Part shown: positions 1-10,419 of the stretch, in pieces
Layout: every line of letters begins with the position of its first letter
Position numbering within the stretch: the stretch's first letter is position 1
Source of the DNA: Candidatus Gracilibacteria bacterium
GTDB lineage: Bacteria; Patescibacteriota; Gracilibacteria; BD1-5; UBA2023
Direction: 5' to 3'
Assembly (NCBI GenBank): GCA_028687475.1
Contig: JAQUAB010000001.1
Span: forward strand, 124,001-188,000
DNA length: 64,000 bases
Program-made: the position numbers and the translations under genes
The notes under the pieces: generated by a model
Told to the model about the DNA's origin: nothing
Seen by the model: only the letters and a program-made list of their open reading frames with translations
Database searches by the model: none

Positions 1-136
1 TAGTCATCAATAGTCATTTCTCGCTTAAATTGGATCCAAAGAGAAAGAGATGATGATAAAACCGTAGTGAATCTTAATTAACAAGGAGTAGTGATCTTTA
101 CAATTTCCGTATTTCATAATAAATCATATAAATTAG

Positions 137-164
137 TTGACTTTCTATTGTAAATTAATATAAC
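137..164 (+). promoter_or_regulatory. Putative promoter, TTGACT / TATAAC
   Basis: TTGACT at 137-142 and TATAAC at 159-164 are 16 bases apart. The same TTGACTTT start recurs at other promoters in this window (23568, 28886, 54272 and, on the minus strand, 13724 and 53544). The upstream 1-136 holds no gene I can support. Confidence 0.45.
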
Positions 165-288
165 TCGTAAATCAGACTCTCCAATTGCTGTACAAAAACA
201 TTCTCAATAGAGAGGTATCCGAAAATTCAATAAGCACAAGAGAATATACGATATACATTCCCTGAAAGCATTTCTTATCTATGAAATT

Positions 289-786
289 ATGGAAATTGCA
301 AATATATGAGACCTATGAGTACAGAAAGATGCTCTCAAAACCCATGATCTCGTCCAACAAAATCAGTGAACGATAGAGGAAGAGGGTTATGCAAGTACAG
401 GAATCGGCTGCAATGTGAAATCGGTTGCAGCAATGCATTATGTATTCACCCGAGCACCGTGATGCGAAACTTGCCCCCATGAATACCATGCCCTCGAACA
501 CCTCACACACTTACTTATGCTGTGATATGATGTCTGCAAGACAGATGAGTCATTTTTCGGTGCTGGTGATATATTCTTCCTCATGTATATACGATGAAGA
601 ACACATAGTCCTCAGCTCATACATGATATGGAGATGGCCTATGATGAACAGGCAAGGACAGAAAAAGATGAATCACGGAAAATACTCCTAGTCACCCTGA
701 AGATGAAGGTCCGTGAATATGTGCCACTCCTACGGGAATTCTATGGGCAGATACGTACATTGAATGATAGATACAAAAATTCATAA
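289..786 (+). CDS. Uncharacterised protein with Cys/His cluster
   Basis: The frame is open from 211 to the TAA at 784-786 only if TGA is read as Gly (about six in-frame TGA). ATG 289 is the first normal start codon and gives 165 residues, but the upstream residues 211-288 also read like protein, so the 5' end may be damaged or use an odd start. The middle carries Cys and His residues in the pattern CETCPHEYHALEHLTHLLML, suggestive of metal binding, followed by a charged helical tail. No family was recognised. A perfect hairpin terminator follows directly, which supports the end of the gene. Confidence 0.6.
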
Positions 787-811
787 TCCTCTTCTTACTA
801 AGAGGATTTTT
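785..811 (+). terminator. Rho-independent terminator
   Basis: Perfect 9-bp stem (785-793 with 800-808), 6-base loop and a T-rich tail, directly after the stop at 786. Confidence 0.8.
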
Positions 812-863
812 CTTCCATTTTCTCCATATTTCCATATACTCTGTCCATACTCAATTTCGATTT

Positions 864-1028
864 ATGCCAATCAAACCGCCACATCTCCAAGACGAAGAAG
901 AACTCGCAGAAGAGCAGACACTCAATAGAAGCTTCTCTTCTATCTGAGCACAATGACCGAGCAAATATGGAAAATGAGGATCCAAACTCTACAAAGCAAA
1001 ATGACGCGCTCGCGGAAGAAGACAATAA
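864..1028 (+). CDS. Small acidic-basic protein with RGR tail
   Basis: 54 residues from ATG 864 to TAA 1026-1028, with four in-frame TGA. The N-terminal half is acidic (run of D/E at residues 10-18), then comes a SKYGKGGSK motif, then a basic KAKGRARGRRQ tail. The next gene has the same plan (acidic start, S-R-F-G-K-G, RGR tail), so the two look like diverged tandem copies. The basic, Gly/Arg-rich tail would suit RNA, DNA or ribosome binding, but that is inference. A TATACT box lies about 24 bases upstream. Confidence 0.55.
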
Positions 1029-1043
1029 AAACTCGTATTTCAC

Positions 1044-1071
1044 TTGAAAATTCCCTTTCCTTTTCTATAAT
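1044..1071 (+). promoter_or_regulatory. Putative promoter, TTGAAA / TATAAT
   Basis: TTGAAA at 1044-1049 and a perfect TATAAT at 1066-1071, 16 bases apart, 23 bases before the ATG at 1095. Confidence 0.5.
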
Positions 1072-1094
1072 TCCCATATCCTAAATATTCCTAT

Positions 1095-1301
1095 ATGTCA
1101 CAAGATAATCTCGATGAAGAGCTTCCTGAAAATGAGGAAGAAAAAACAGAAGAAACCAGCAAAATTCCACCAGTAGCACAGAAAGTGTCTCGATTCGGGC
1201 CAGCTGGATTCCAGGGTGGAAGCCGATTCGGAAAATGAGCAACAAACTTCAATCCCCCGAACAAGCAACGTCCAGGTCGCGCCGCAGGACGAGGAAGATA
1301 A
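1095..1301 (+). CDS. Small acidic-basic protein with RGR tail, second copy
   Basis: 68 residues, ATG 1095 to TAA 1299-1301, one in-frame TGA in SRFGKGATNF. The N-terminus is very acidic (residues 4-20), the centre is SRFGPAGFQGGSRFGKG, and the tail is PGRAAGRGR. It resembles the preceding 54-residue protein in layout and in the S-[KR]-[FY]-G-K-G motif. Its own promoter lies at 1044-1071. Function unknown; an RGG-like nucleic-acid-binding tail is possible. Confidence 0.6.
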
Positions 1302-1322
1302 TATTTACATCATCATTTCACC

Positions 1323-3560
1323 ATGAAAAAATACACACCCATTTTTATCACGATATTTCTTGGGTTTTTTGTTGTATGAGGATATTTCCTCTTCTCTCCA
1401 AGATCACATGAAGAAGCAAAGATAATCCCATCCGTATCAGCAGATTCCTCGCTCGATCATCTCAGCAATCTTTTCGATGAACACATTGCGAACTTCGTGA
1501 CACAGAAAATACCAGCACCAAACTATACGTATGAAGAACAACTTGCTCATGAGAAAGCCGTCCAAGAATCCATAGAAAATCTGGGGACGGAATATCAAAA
1601 AGTAGAAAAATCATTCACTGGATTCTCAGGAAGCATCGAGTTCTATGATGCACCGAGAACGATGAATCCGCTCGGATTCTTCAGACATATTTGATCCGAT
1701 ACGTATGCAGATACATACACAGAAAGCACTGGAAGTTACCGAGAATTAGGAACTATTCATCTGACAGATCATAGTAGTGGTACACTCTTTTCATTGTGAA
1801 CTTCTGCTTTTTATGGACTCGAAAATAGTACTTTTTATTTCATTGCCTATAATGGCGAATATTATTTTCTCCCGAGTATTCCTTATACTCCAGGAACGAA
1901 TCGTCTCGATACTCCCACAAAAATCGGAAAAATTCTCCGACTCAAAAGCCAACTCCAGAAACCGGTTCATCTATTTGAAGAAGCAAAATTCCTCCCAATT
2001 ATCGGAAAATCCTATGAGATTCCGACAACCATCAAGTGGAAAAAAGACAGAAAAAACTACACCCTCACTTTCATTGGTCGCCAGAATATCCCATTCTCTT
2101 CAGAAAATCTCCAGAAACTCGATGATCTCTCGAAACAGGTAGGAAAACCACTCTATATCGAAAAAAGTGGAGTGAAAACTTGGGGTGATACAGAATATCA
2201 GAACATACAAAATCTTTTCTCGACCGCAAGTGGGAGCGAGGTTTTCGAGAAACTCGACGATGCGACGAAACAGAAATACTGGACCGAACAATCTCAGCAT
2301 GGACTCTTTGCTTCCGATGCCATCTTCATGGAACTTCCTGATCATACCGTAGCACTCTATACACTCTCTATTCCTTTTGCAGGACAGAAAAATCCAGAGG
2401 AATCCATCACTATAAATCTCCGGAAAAATGATGGAAAAAGGATGATTTTGAAAGATTATGGTTACCAAGATTCTCCGAGTTGTGGCACTAAAGATGGAAC
2501 GTATTTCAACATTCCTGACGGGAAATTCCGTTTCGAGGAAATGTATATTCTCGACAAAAAAAGACGCAATAATCCAGAAGTCTGGAAGGACAAAGTTCCT
2601 CTCGATATTCCTGCGTCAGAAACGATTTTCACCTATCAGGAATCCGATCTGACAAAAATCGGAATTGCTGGCGGTCGCGAAGAAATATTCTCCTTCAAAA
2701 ACCAAAATCATCCATTCCTGCGCGCGATGTACGACTATGGCTATATGGAGCAGCTCGATTGGCAATGATGCTTCGATAATGAAAATGGAGCCAATTGTAG
2801 AAAACCTCTCACATTCAAAGCATACACAAAAACACTTCCAGTATTTTTCTGGCGCGATCCATTCGGAAGATTCGTCATGTTCATCTCATATTCTACCATC
2901 ATGCCGAGCGCTTGTGCCGCGAAGCCCGTCATCTATCTCTATCCTGAGAAAACCGAAAATATCTCTGTCTCGCTCGACTGGAAGAAAAAACTTCTCACGA
3001 GTATTCCAGAATATGGAAATGGCTGGAATGTGATAGCAGAACCCGATGGAACTCTTTTTGTCATTCCGAAGGAATCCCTTTCAAAATCATCGTATAGAGA
3101 AAGTCAGTCATTATCCTCAAAGGTGCCAGAAAAAGAGATTTCTCCGCTTCACGACGAAATGACAAAAAATGAGTCATCGTACCCTTACCTTTTCTGGGAA
3201 GATGTTATCAGTTATCCGAAGCCAACGATCGGCTTTGTCGTGAAACAAGAAAATATCGCTTCCTTTCTCGATGAGAAACTCTCCTTTCTCGGGCTCAATG
3301 AGAAAGAAATCTCGGACTTCACAGAGTATTGGATTCCGAATATGAAGGACAAACCATATTATCGTATCAGCTTCCTTGGGAATAGAGAAATGCAAAGATC
3401 AGCCCCCATCACTATCACGCCAACACCAGAGAGTATCCAACGCATATTCATGGATTTCGAAGGACTCGATGCTCTGATAAGCATTCCTGAACAAGTTCTC
3501 ACACCATTCGTTCGGACAGGATTCTCTGCGATCGAGTGGGGCGGGAAGAAACAGAAATAA
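1323..3560 (+). CDS. Membrane-anchored protein with KPVIYLYPE motif
   Basis: 745 residues in one frame once TGA is Gly. It begins with one hydrophobic segment (residues about 5-25, ending in Gly-Gly), so it is probably an N-terminally anchored or secreted protein. The C-terminal third contains AAKPVIYLYPEKTENISVSL (near residue 535) and ends with FSAIEWGGKKQK. The KPVIYLYP and EWGG motifs recur, from memory, in uncharacterised surface proteins of candidate phyla bacteria. No catalytic residues were recognised. A strong terminator follows. Confidence 0.8.
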
Positions 3561-3592
3561 TACAACAGACTAGAGTTCTAGGAAAGTCCGCA

Positions 3593-3618
3593 AAAAATCC
3601 GCCATTCGGCGGATTTTT
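3593..3618 (+). terminator. Rho-independent terminator
   Basis: 10-bp perfect stem (3594-3603 with 3608-3617), 4-base loop ATTC, with A and T runs on both sides. Confidence 0.8.
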
Positions 3619-3624
3619 AACTAG

Positions 3625-3900
3625 TGCGACAATTCTGTACGACCTGGACATTGTTTCCATGATCATATTCTTGGCTTTTTTGGTCTTTTTCTTTTATTGA
3701 GTGTAGCATTTACTGCTTCTTTATTGTGAACCATGAGAGTATTCGATTCCATAGCAGACGCTTCAGCAACAGTCAGCAACCGAAGGTCTAGCTCTCAACC
3801 TCAATCATTCTCCTTGTTCCATTTCACCCCATCCTGAACCAGAACTCCCATACCTCGTACCAAGTGTTTTGTGTACATATACATGAAAGTTAGATGATAA
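3625..3900 (+). CDS. Possible small membrane protein, start unclear
   Basis: The frame is open from just after TAG 3622-3624 to TAA 3898-3900, with three or more TGA read as Gly.. It encodes a hydrophobic stretch ILGFFGLFLLLSVAFTASLL and a Ser-rich tail. No ATG or GTG precedes the hydrophobic segment; TTG 3697 is the first usual start and would cut into it. This makes the gene uncertain. The rest of the gap to the next gene (3901-4016) holds only a possible 29-residue peptide at 3920-4009. Confidence 0.3.
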
Positions 3901-4016
3901 GTACTTGCATACTAACCCAATGTATACAACTTGTCAAGAAAGTATTAAAAATCCAGATAGGTTTTCTCTTGCTATTGCGGAAAAAGTGTGTAGCATTTTC
4001 TCGAAATAATCTTGCT

Positions 4017-4727
4017 ATGCTTCCTATCCAATCCTCACTTCGCGCTATTGCTAGTTCTGAGAATGCACAAGTCTCAGCTCGATTTTTTAAGTCGTGACCA
4101 TGAGAATACGGGGAATGAGATATTTTTCTCGGAATTCCTGTTCCTAATACAAGGAAAATCGTGAACCAATATCTCGGAGAAATGGATCTCGAAAAAGTAG
4201 AAATACTCCTCCAATCTCCATACCATGAAGAGCGACTTGCAGGCGTACTCACACTCGTTGCTTGGGCAAAAAAAGAAAAATATCCGATAAAACAACTCGC
4301 AGAATTCTATATGAATCACCGAGAAAATATCAATAACTGGGATCTCGTCGATACTTCTGCCGAGCATATCGTCGGGCCATATATCGAAAAATCTCTCACT
4401 CATGAAGAATGAGTGAAGCTCATCGATGATTGTATCGCAAGTTCTCATCTCTGGACGAATCGTATCATCATCCTCGCGAGCTTCTACCAGATCAAGAAAT
4501 GAAATGAGAAACTCACATTCTCTATTGTGCCAAGATTTCTCTCACATCCGCACGACCTCATGCACAAGGCCTGCGGATGGATGCTCCGCGAGGTTGGGAA
4601 ACGTGTGAGCGAAAACAAGCTCTGTGAGTTTCTCGATGAATATGCAACTCGTATGCCACGCACAATGCTCAGATATGCGATAGAGAGACTGGATACAGAG
4701 AAGAAGACGAAGTATATGAAACGATAA
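4017..4727 (+). CDS. alkD: DNA alkylation repair glycosylase, AlkD family
   Basis: 236 residues. AlkD proteins are HEAT-repeat DNA glycosylases that remove bulky alkylated purines. Residues about 23-45 read RFFKSGPGEYGEGDIFLGIP, the family signature near the N-terminus, where both Gly of GPGEYGEG next to Pro and Glu come from TGA. HEAT-like helices follow (LAGVLTLVAWAKKEK, NNWDLVDTSAEHIVG) and the tail RMPRTMLRYAIERLD fits the family. ATG 4017 was chosen because it gives the usual N-terminus; an open frame extends to 3894 but looks non-coding. A terminator lies at 4733-4757. Confidence 0.9.
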
Positions 4728-4732
4728 AAAAA

Positions 4733-4758
4733 CCCCGGAGTTTTTACGCTCCGGTTTT
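4733..4758. terminator. Terminator between convergent genes
   Basis: CCGGAG / CTCCGG stem with flanking A and T runs, between the stop of alkD (4727) and the stop of the minus-strand gene (4763). It probably serves both directions. Confidence 0.65.
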
Positions 4759-4762
4759 CAAT

Positions 4763-6277
4763 TTACTGCACCGCTTTCTCCATCATCAATGGTGTTGGAA
4801 CTCCAACAGGAGTATCAGTTATCGGAACGAATTTCGCGAAGTCAGCGACGAGTGGAATAGTGACTGTATCCTGAAGGTAAGAGCCTTCTGGCTTGTCGAG
4901 CATTGGGAAGACATATGCTGGAACATAGTATTCATCGTATTTTCCATCTTTCCATTCTCCATAGACATGGATATATTCGATAGTTGGATCACCGAGATTG
5001 ACGGTCACTGTTTTTTGATTTTCTCCTGCTTTTGACTCATATCGCCCACCGAATGGTATCATCTTTTCTATGAGAGTCGTGTCTGTCAGATTCGAATAGA
5101 GAGAACTCGTGAGATTCTGTTTCTCGAGACCACTCATACTCACGACTTTCTTGGTACGGATATCGATACTGAGCGAGATTCCCTTGTATCCACCGTATTC
5201 TTCATAGAGCTTCTTGCCATCGAGAAGAATCGGATATGTGAGCGTATATTGATCTGGGATATATCCATCCTGATTCTCAGCCATTACACGAGCATACATG
5301 ATTCTCCATGAGTTATCGATTTTCGGCGTACCATAGAGTGCGCGATCGATACCATATTTCGCGAGGAATTCATCACCGATACGTGTGAACTCGTCATCAG
5401 ATGGAACATCTTTTTCGGTCAATTTCACTGGCTGTTCACATCCGTTCGCATCACATTTCGGTTGTGGCCATTTCTCCCAATTCTGGTAGATACTGATATT
5501 CCCGACAGAGAAATCCATATTCACAATGTAACCGAAGTCACGATTCTCAGAAAATGAAAGATTCGTGACACTCGAATTCTCGAAGGCACGGAGATTGATC
5601 CCATCGAGTGCAAGTCCCGCGAGAAATGATGAAGTCTCACTCGAAGTGAATGGAACCATATTTTTCCGATAAACGACGAGACTTCCAGAAACAGTCGGAA
5701 GTGCTCCAGTGTAGCTATACTGATAGTATGGAAAATCTTGTACCGGCATGATTGCATCAGTTGCCATCATTTTGGATGATGACACTCAACCCATTCCAGC
5801 CATTCGAGCAGAAATCGCTTCAGGATTGGGAGGCTGTGTAGCAGTAGGCGAAAGTACAATCGTATTTCCGAATCCGTTTTCTCCTGTTTTTGTGATAGTC
5901 GGAGCGAAGGAGAGCTTCTGTGGAGAAGTGGTCACAGTGAGAACCGTTCCATCAGATGGCTTACTCGGTATCGTCTGGAATGTGAGCCCACCGAGCAAAA
6001 CATATCCAGCAAAAGTCGCGAAAACCGTTGTGGAAAGTCCAGCAAAAATCCATCACCAATTCCATCATGTAGTGGGTTGGTGGGATTGTTGGTTAGTGGG
6101 TTGGAGTTCGAGTAAGAGTTTCGCACGAAGTTCGTTTTTGAACTCTTCATTGATCACGATATTCGGACGATTTTTCTGCATATTTTCGATAATGTGCACA
6201 ATCTGATCCTCTTTTTCACGGAGAGAAGGTTCGAGGAGATAGAGTTCTTCGAGAAGGGTTTGGATATTTGGTTGCAT
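4763..6277 (-). CDS. Membrane protein, probable anti-sigma factor partner
   Basis: 504 residues from ATG 6277 to TAA 4763. Residues 1-65 are charged and cytoplasmic-looking, a Q/P/T/N-rich stretch follows, then one membrane segment (GWNWGWIFAGLSTTVFATFA region, about residues 70-95), then a long extracytoplasmic domain rich in Tyr, Ser and Thr. This layout, plus its position directly downstream of an ECF sigma gene, is typical of anti-sigma factors. No zinc-binding ZAS motif was seen in the N-terminus, so the call rests on topology and context. Repeats fill the 115-base gap to the sigma gene. Confidence 0.65.
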
Positions 6278-6304
6278 AGAATAAAAGTTAAAAGTCTGAT
6301 ACCA

Positions 6305-6470
6305 TTTTTGTCATTCTCGCTTGCGAGAATCTCTTTCTCATTGTTTCTGTCATTGCGACAAGGGAAGCAATCCAGTCACTCAAAGGAATTTTTTATGTGT
6401 TTTCATGGATCGCTTCATGCCTCGCGATGACAAAAAGGGATTCTCCTACGGAGAATGACAAAAGAATGGG
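6305..6470. repeat. Nested palindromic dispersed repeat
   Basis: Two nested inverted repeats: outer arms TGTCATTCTC...GAGAATGACA and inner arms TGTCATTGCGA...GAAGCAATCCA with its inverse copy TGGATCGCTTCATGCCTCGC. The right half lies inside the 3' end of the sigma gene and supplies its last residues and stop codon. The same sequences recur at about ten other places in the window. Confidence 0.8.
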
Positions 6471-7019
6471 CAATAAAACTGAGAAGATAAAAAGGTATGA
6501 GACATTGGCACTGATTTTCGCGAGACTCCGCGAGACGATCTGCTTGCAATTCGCGACACTCTCACCCGTGATAGCCGCTATCTCTTCGTATGAGAGCTCA
6601 TCCCAGACGCGCATCGAGAGAATAAGTTGATCGCGTTCCGAGAGTGTGTTCATAAAGTTCAGCACTTCTTCAAGTTTGGATTGATTATCGATATCGGCAG
6701 CATGATTTTTCTCATAACCTGGCTCATGCATCATATCTTCGAGAGAATCTGTCGGTTTTTCTCGGCGAACCGTATCGATGAGTGTTGTATACGCGATTCG
6801 GAGAATCCATGAGAAAAATTCTCACTCGGACGTCGCACGAAGTGTAGAAATATTTCTCAGCACTTTCATATAGATATCCGAGATGATATCCTCTGTGAGA
6901 ACCGTATCGAGCGTACGATGATAGACGAATCGATAGACGGTATCGTACGAAGCATCATAAATATCCGAGAATGCAGATTGATTCCCTGCACGGAATTGGG
7001 CGAGAGACTGGAGGATCAT
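6393..7019 (-). CDS. ECF-type RNA polymerase sigma factor
   Basis: 208 residues, ATG 7019, one in-frame TGA after RATSE. Region 2 reads DTVYRFVYHRTLDTVLTEDI and SWILRIAYTTLIDTVRRE; region 4 reads LSERDQLILSMRVWDELSYE followed by the helix-turn-helix EEIAAITGESVANCKQIVSR. These are the two domains of sigma-70 family group 4 proteins. The last 30 or so residues are hydrophobic and end in FVIARHEAIHENT, which is encoded by a dispersed repeat, so the original C-terminus was probably shorter. The membrane protein downstream is its likely antagonist. Confidence 0.85.
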
Positions 7020-7087
7020 AGGAGAAAATTACCGGTAAAAGAAGACTTCCTAAAAACTAAGACTATTGTATGGGAAATCCGTGACAA

Positions 7088-7117
7088 AAAAATAGGAAAT
7101 CACTTCCTATTTTTATT
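7088..7117 (-). terminator. Terminator of the XRE operon
   Basis: AAATAGGAA / TTCCTATTT stem with a 5-base loop and T runs on both sides, just past the stop at 7125. Confidence 0.7.
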
Positions 7118-7124
7118 TCTTGTT

Positions 7125-7334
7125 TTATGGCATGAGTTCCTCTGGCTCCCAAGAGAATATCATATCTATCTCTTCACCCAGAGCGAGAGAGATCATCTTC
7201 GCGAGACGAAGGGAGGGGTTGTACTTGCCTTTCTCGAGGAGTGCTATCGTCACCCGTGTGACACCAACCGCTTGTGCGAGTTCCTCTTGTGTGAGATTTT
7301 TTCGAGCACGGAGTTCTTTGATTTTGGTTTGCAT
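7125..7334 (-). CDS. XRE-family transcriptional regulator
   Basis: 69 residues, a single helix-turn-helix domain: MQTKIKELRARKNLTQEELA then QAVGVTRVTIALLEKGKYNP. These short YozG/PlcR-like regulators usually control the membrane protein gene they are paired with. Here the gene starts 2 bases after the stop of the membrane protein at 7337-7765, so the two are co-transcribed. The C-terminal IDMIFSWEPEELMP ends the protein. Confidence 0.9.
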   Translation of the reverse strand: MQTKIKELRARKNLTQEELAQAVGVTRVTIALLEKGKYNPSLRLAKMISLALGEEIDMIFSWEPEELMP

Positions 7335-7336
7335 AA

Positions 7337-7765
7337 TTATTCACGTTCGAGGATATAATTCGTCACTGACTTCACCACCGCACCGCCGAGAAGTGCTGCC
7401 ATCACGAACCAATTCACTTCTGCGATATTCTGAGTCATAGTAGCATGGATGACATCATAGAGAACTCCGAGCGTGAGTACGAGTACCATGAACCATGCAG
7501 CATTACGCTCGGAAATTGCTTCCACCTGTACCTCCCTCTCATCTTTCTTCACAGAAAACATGAGCGGCAGAACATCGATAAGAAGCAGTACTACCCAAAC
7601 AATCGTCACAACTGATCTCGTACGATCATCATTCGGAAGGATTGATTGAGTTCATACGAGGATCCCTACAGCACATGCTATATAGACCCAGCCTTGCCAT
7701 GTCTTCGGACTCACCCCCCATCCGGTATATTTCCGGCGCCCGAACCATTCTTTCCGTGCAATCAT
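7337..7765 (-). CDS. Small membrane protein paired with XRE regulator
   Basis: 142 residues, ATG 7765, one in-frame TGA. Four hydrophobic segments are visible (WVYIACAVGILV, VVTIVWVVLLLIDVLPL, WFMVLVLTLGVLYD, WFVMAALLGGAVV) with a charged loop SVKKDEREVQVEAISERNAA between the second and third. The loop and the linked XRE gene fit the DUF2178-type family that is often found next to such regulators. The exact role is unknown. Confidence 0.75.
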
Positions 7766-7839
7766 AATAGATAAATTTATGAATAAACATAGGAATTGTA
7801 TGAAATATTTAACATAATGCAATATATTTTTTACAATTT

Positions 7840-8514
7840 GTGGAAAATCATTTGCGAGAAATAGAAAAACTCATACGATTTTCAGAATTTATAGAATACA
7901 TGTTCCACTATACTCTCATCCGCTCCAAGCGCCGAACTCTCTCAATTCAGATAAGCAAACATGGTGAACTCATTGCTCGTGCACCCATGAGAATGCCTGT
8001 GAGTTTCATCGAGAATTTTATCGAACGAAAAAAAGATTGGATAAAAGAACTCCAAGAAAAGATTCAAAATGCTCCATCGAAAATCCAAAAAGAGGAACAT
8101 TCAGAAATAGAAATTATTGCGATGAAAAAGAAACTTCTCGAATATATCGTGCCAAAAGTGGAAGAAATCTGGAAGTCACACAATCTCCCAAAATATGCCA
8201 GTATCAAGATCACAAAATCCGAACATCGTTGGTGAAGCTGTAGTGGAAAGAATGGGCTTTGTTTTAGTTATCGACTAGCGGGGTATCTAGACTCTCCCCC
8301 TGAAAAGGGGGAGTTGGAGGGGGTTATACAAAATAAGAATTCTTCTCATGTAACCCTCCCTAACCCTCCCTTCTCAGGGAGGGAATTCATTGATGCTATC
8401 ATCACTCATGAACTTGCGCATTTGCGCGAAAAAAATCACCAGAAACCTTTTTGGAATCTGGTGTATACTATGATGCCGGAATATGAGAAAATTATGAAAG
8501 CTGTTAAGATTTAA
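7840..8514 (+). CDS. YgjP-like zinc metalloprotease (DUF45)
   Basis: 224 residues with one in-frame TGA in the conserved RWGSCS motif (Arg-Trp-Gly-Ser-Cys). The zinc site ITHELAHLREKNHQKPFW supplies HExxH and the third His. Between FSYRLAG and EFIDAIITHELAH the family normally has a few residues; here about 35 extra residues are encoded by a palindromic repeat (8284-8385), in frame. GTG 7840 was taken as start, but ATG 7900 (MFHYTLIRSKRRTLSIQI) is the more typical N-terminus. Whether the insert is tolerated is unknown. The 3' end overlaps the convergent small gene by 11 bases. Confidence 0.8.
8284..8385. repeat. Palindromic repeat inserted in frame in ygjP-like gene
   Basis: G/C-rich arms CTCCCCCTGAAAAGGGGGAG and CCTCCCTTCTCAGGGAGG flank a short A/T core with GGGTTA / TAACCC arms. 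It is similar in style to the element in tgt at 37467-37548. The reading frame runs through without a stop. Confidence 0.75.
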
Positions 8515-8659
8515 AATCCAATTCCATTACTGTTGCGAAAAGATTTTTAGGAGTAAGAGTAATTCCCAATTCCTGCTGTACCCTTCATTGAAGAGTATTT
8601 ACAAGGGCCTGTTTGGTTCACTCAGATAAAACCACTTTAGAATCAGGATGTTCGCACAT
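8504..8659 (-). CDS. Small uncharacterised protein, 51 residues
   Basis: ATG 8659 to TAA 8504, with two in-frame TGA. The sequence MCEHPDSKVVLSEGTKQALV then a helical GRVQQELGITLTPKNLF is well-formed protein, and the frame is closed under the standard code. It starts 20 bases after the stop of the Kazal-domain gene, so the two may share a transcript. No family recognised. Confidence 0.55.
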
Positions 8660-8679
8660 AATGCTATAAGATTATTAGA

Positions 8680-9465
8680 TTAATTCGCACTCATTTGGAT
8701 AATATCCATCATTTTTTGTATTTTCGGATTCAGGGAATTCCCACCATCAATAACAAGTACTCATCCATTCGCAAGAGTCACTTGACGAGCACCAGCAATA
8801 GCCTCAGAAGAGAGTTTTTTATAATAATACACACGTACATCTGCCGTATCAAAAGAATCAACACCAGTACTGGTGATACTAATTGCGAGAGTATGTGCCG
8901 CTCCATCTCGAGCTCCATACCCCTGATAATATGCATATTTCGGAAGTGCGATCTCATAACCAACTGAAGTATTCGTATAAAACTGATACGAACCACTATC
9001 AAAAAGTGGTTTTTGGGTCGATCCCGTATCAACCGAAACAACGGGGAGAATCTGAGAAGTTTTTTCTATAGTTCATGAAACCGACCCTGTCTGTGAATCA
9101 GAATCTGACCCCGAAGACATATTCTCTGATGGAATGCTCTGGAGCTCGCATTCTCCATCATGCGCGATAGTGACCTTTGCTCCGCGAGCCATACAAGCAT
9201 TCCCATATGTTTTCGAGTCCGTTCCGCACACTGGAGCATATTCCATCGTACAAATACTCGGACTATCTTCTGAGCCAGAATCAGAAGGTTCTGGACGAAC
9301 AATATCGATTTTCTCCTCATTTTTTGGTGTGAAGAAACTCGATGGAAACTGGAAAAAATATTCCAAAGAAAGAAATGCAAGAATCGTGACAAGAATGGTC
9401 GCGAGAATCGTTGTATACGAAGATTCTGTATCTTCTTTCTGAACAGGAAGCACCTTCTTTTTCAT
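8680..9465 (-). CDS. Kazal-domain membrane-anchored protein
   Basis: 261 residues from ATG 9465. A membrane segment lies at about residues 18-38 ([20 protein letters not shown]). Residues about 70-105 form a Kazal-type motif: [20 protein letters not shown] followed by a final Cys in HDGEC. Kazal domains inhibit serine proteases; in bacteria they occur on secreted or surface proteins. The C-terminal half ([20 protein letters not shown], then a beta-rich domain) is typical of lipoprotein-like surface domains in these bacteria and is otherwise unknown. Three or so in-frame TGA. An alternative upstream start at 9600 is unlikely. Confidence 0.8.
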
Positions 9466-9579
9466 AAGAAATAAGATAATGGATAATATGTTGTATTCTC
9501 GTCGAAAGGAGAAAAAATGCAAATTTCTTTTGGCAAAAGAAAATAAAAAAATATAATCGAGCACCCTATTCACAACTGA

Positions 9580-10416
9580 ATGATAAAACTCGAGAGTCAC
9601 ATCCTGAAAGAACTCGTAATACCCAAGAATATCGCTGAACGATCGATGAATATCGCAGTCCTCAAGAAAAATAATTTATTTTCCAGAATCGAACCGACAG
9701 AAGATGAGAATATTCTCTTCCAGAAAAATGATGCAATGCCACGATATCTCGAGCAATTTCTCATCGTGGATTTCGATCGGAAACGATCAATGATTACAGA
9801 GATTCTTTTTGATATTCACAAATATCATCCCGAGATTTTTCCTATTCGTCTCTATCTCGATGTTGCGAGAGATGTTTTTTCAGTTATTACCAAATACCGT
9901 TGGTCATGAGAAGACGCAGGAATCGTGGTGCGGCTCATCGCAGTACGAATGCGAGTATATCGAAAGATTGATGAAGATTTTTTGCTTTCGACATTTCAGA
10001 AACACGATGCGACACTTTTTTTCTCGACCGACGAAATACTCCATATTATCCGAACTTGTCAGAATGATTATGATATTCCTATTCATAGAAAGTGTGCCAT
10101 CCATCACACGATGAGTAGTGGAGTAGAAGATGTTCGTTATCTCCAGAAGGTGTTCCGCAAAAATTTCAACTACTTTTCTCAGCTTTTTTGAGAGCAATTA
10201 TTGCAGGGTTTTCTCGATGAAGATGTGAACAGTATAGTGCACTATGAAGAGATGACATACGCATATATCCATATATTCCAGAAAATTCTCCTCAATAAAA
10301 TCGATACACTCAATATCACTTCCGATAAAAAAATCGCTTATAAAACGAGTGTAAACCAAGAACCAAACCTTCGTGTTATTCTTTTTTGGTCCGATCTTCT
10401 TCTCAAGCGACAATAA
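9580..10416 (+). CDS. Uncharacterised protein, 278 residues
   Basis: One frame from ATG 9580 to TAA 10414-10416 with at least two in-frame TGA (RWSGEDAGIV, SQLFGEQLL). It is soluble-looking, mostly helical, with no signal or membrane segment and no recognised motif; the first 20 residues are [20 protein letters not shown]. It ends 4 bases before the stop of the convergent uracil-DNA glycosylase gene. Host-like codon use. Confidence 0.75.
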
Positions 10417-10419
10417 TTT

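Noticed and set aside
425-691. An 88-codon standard-code frame beginning with TTG
   Set aside because: It overlaps the better TGA-Gly frame at 289-786, which ends at a terminator and reads as ordinary protein.
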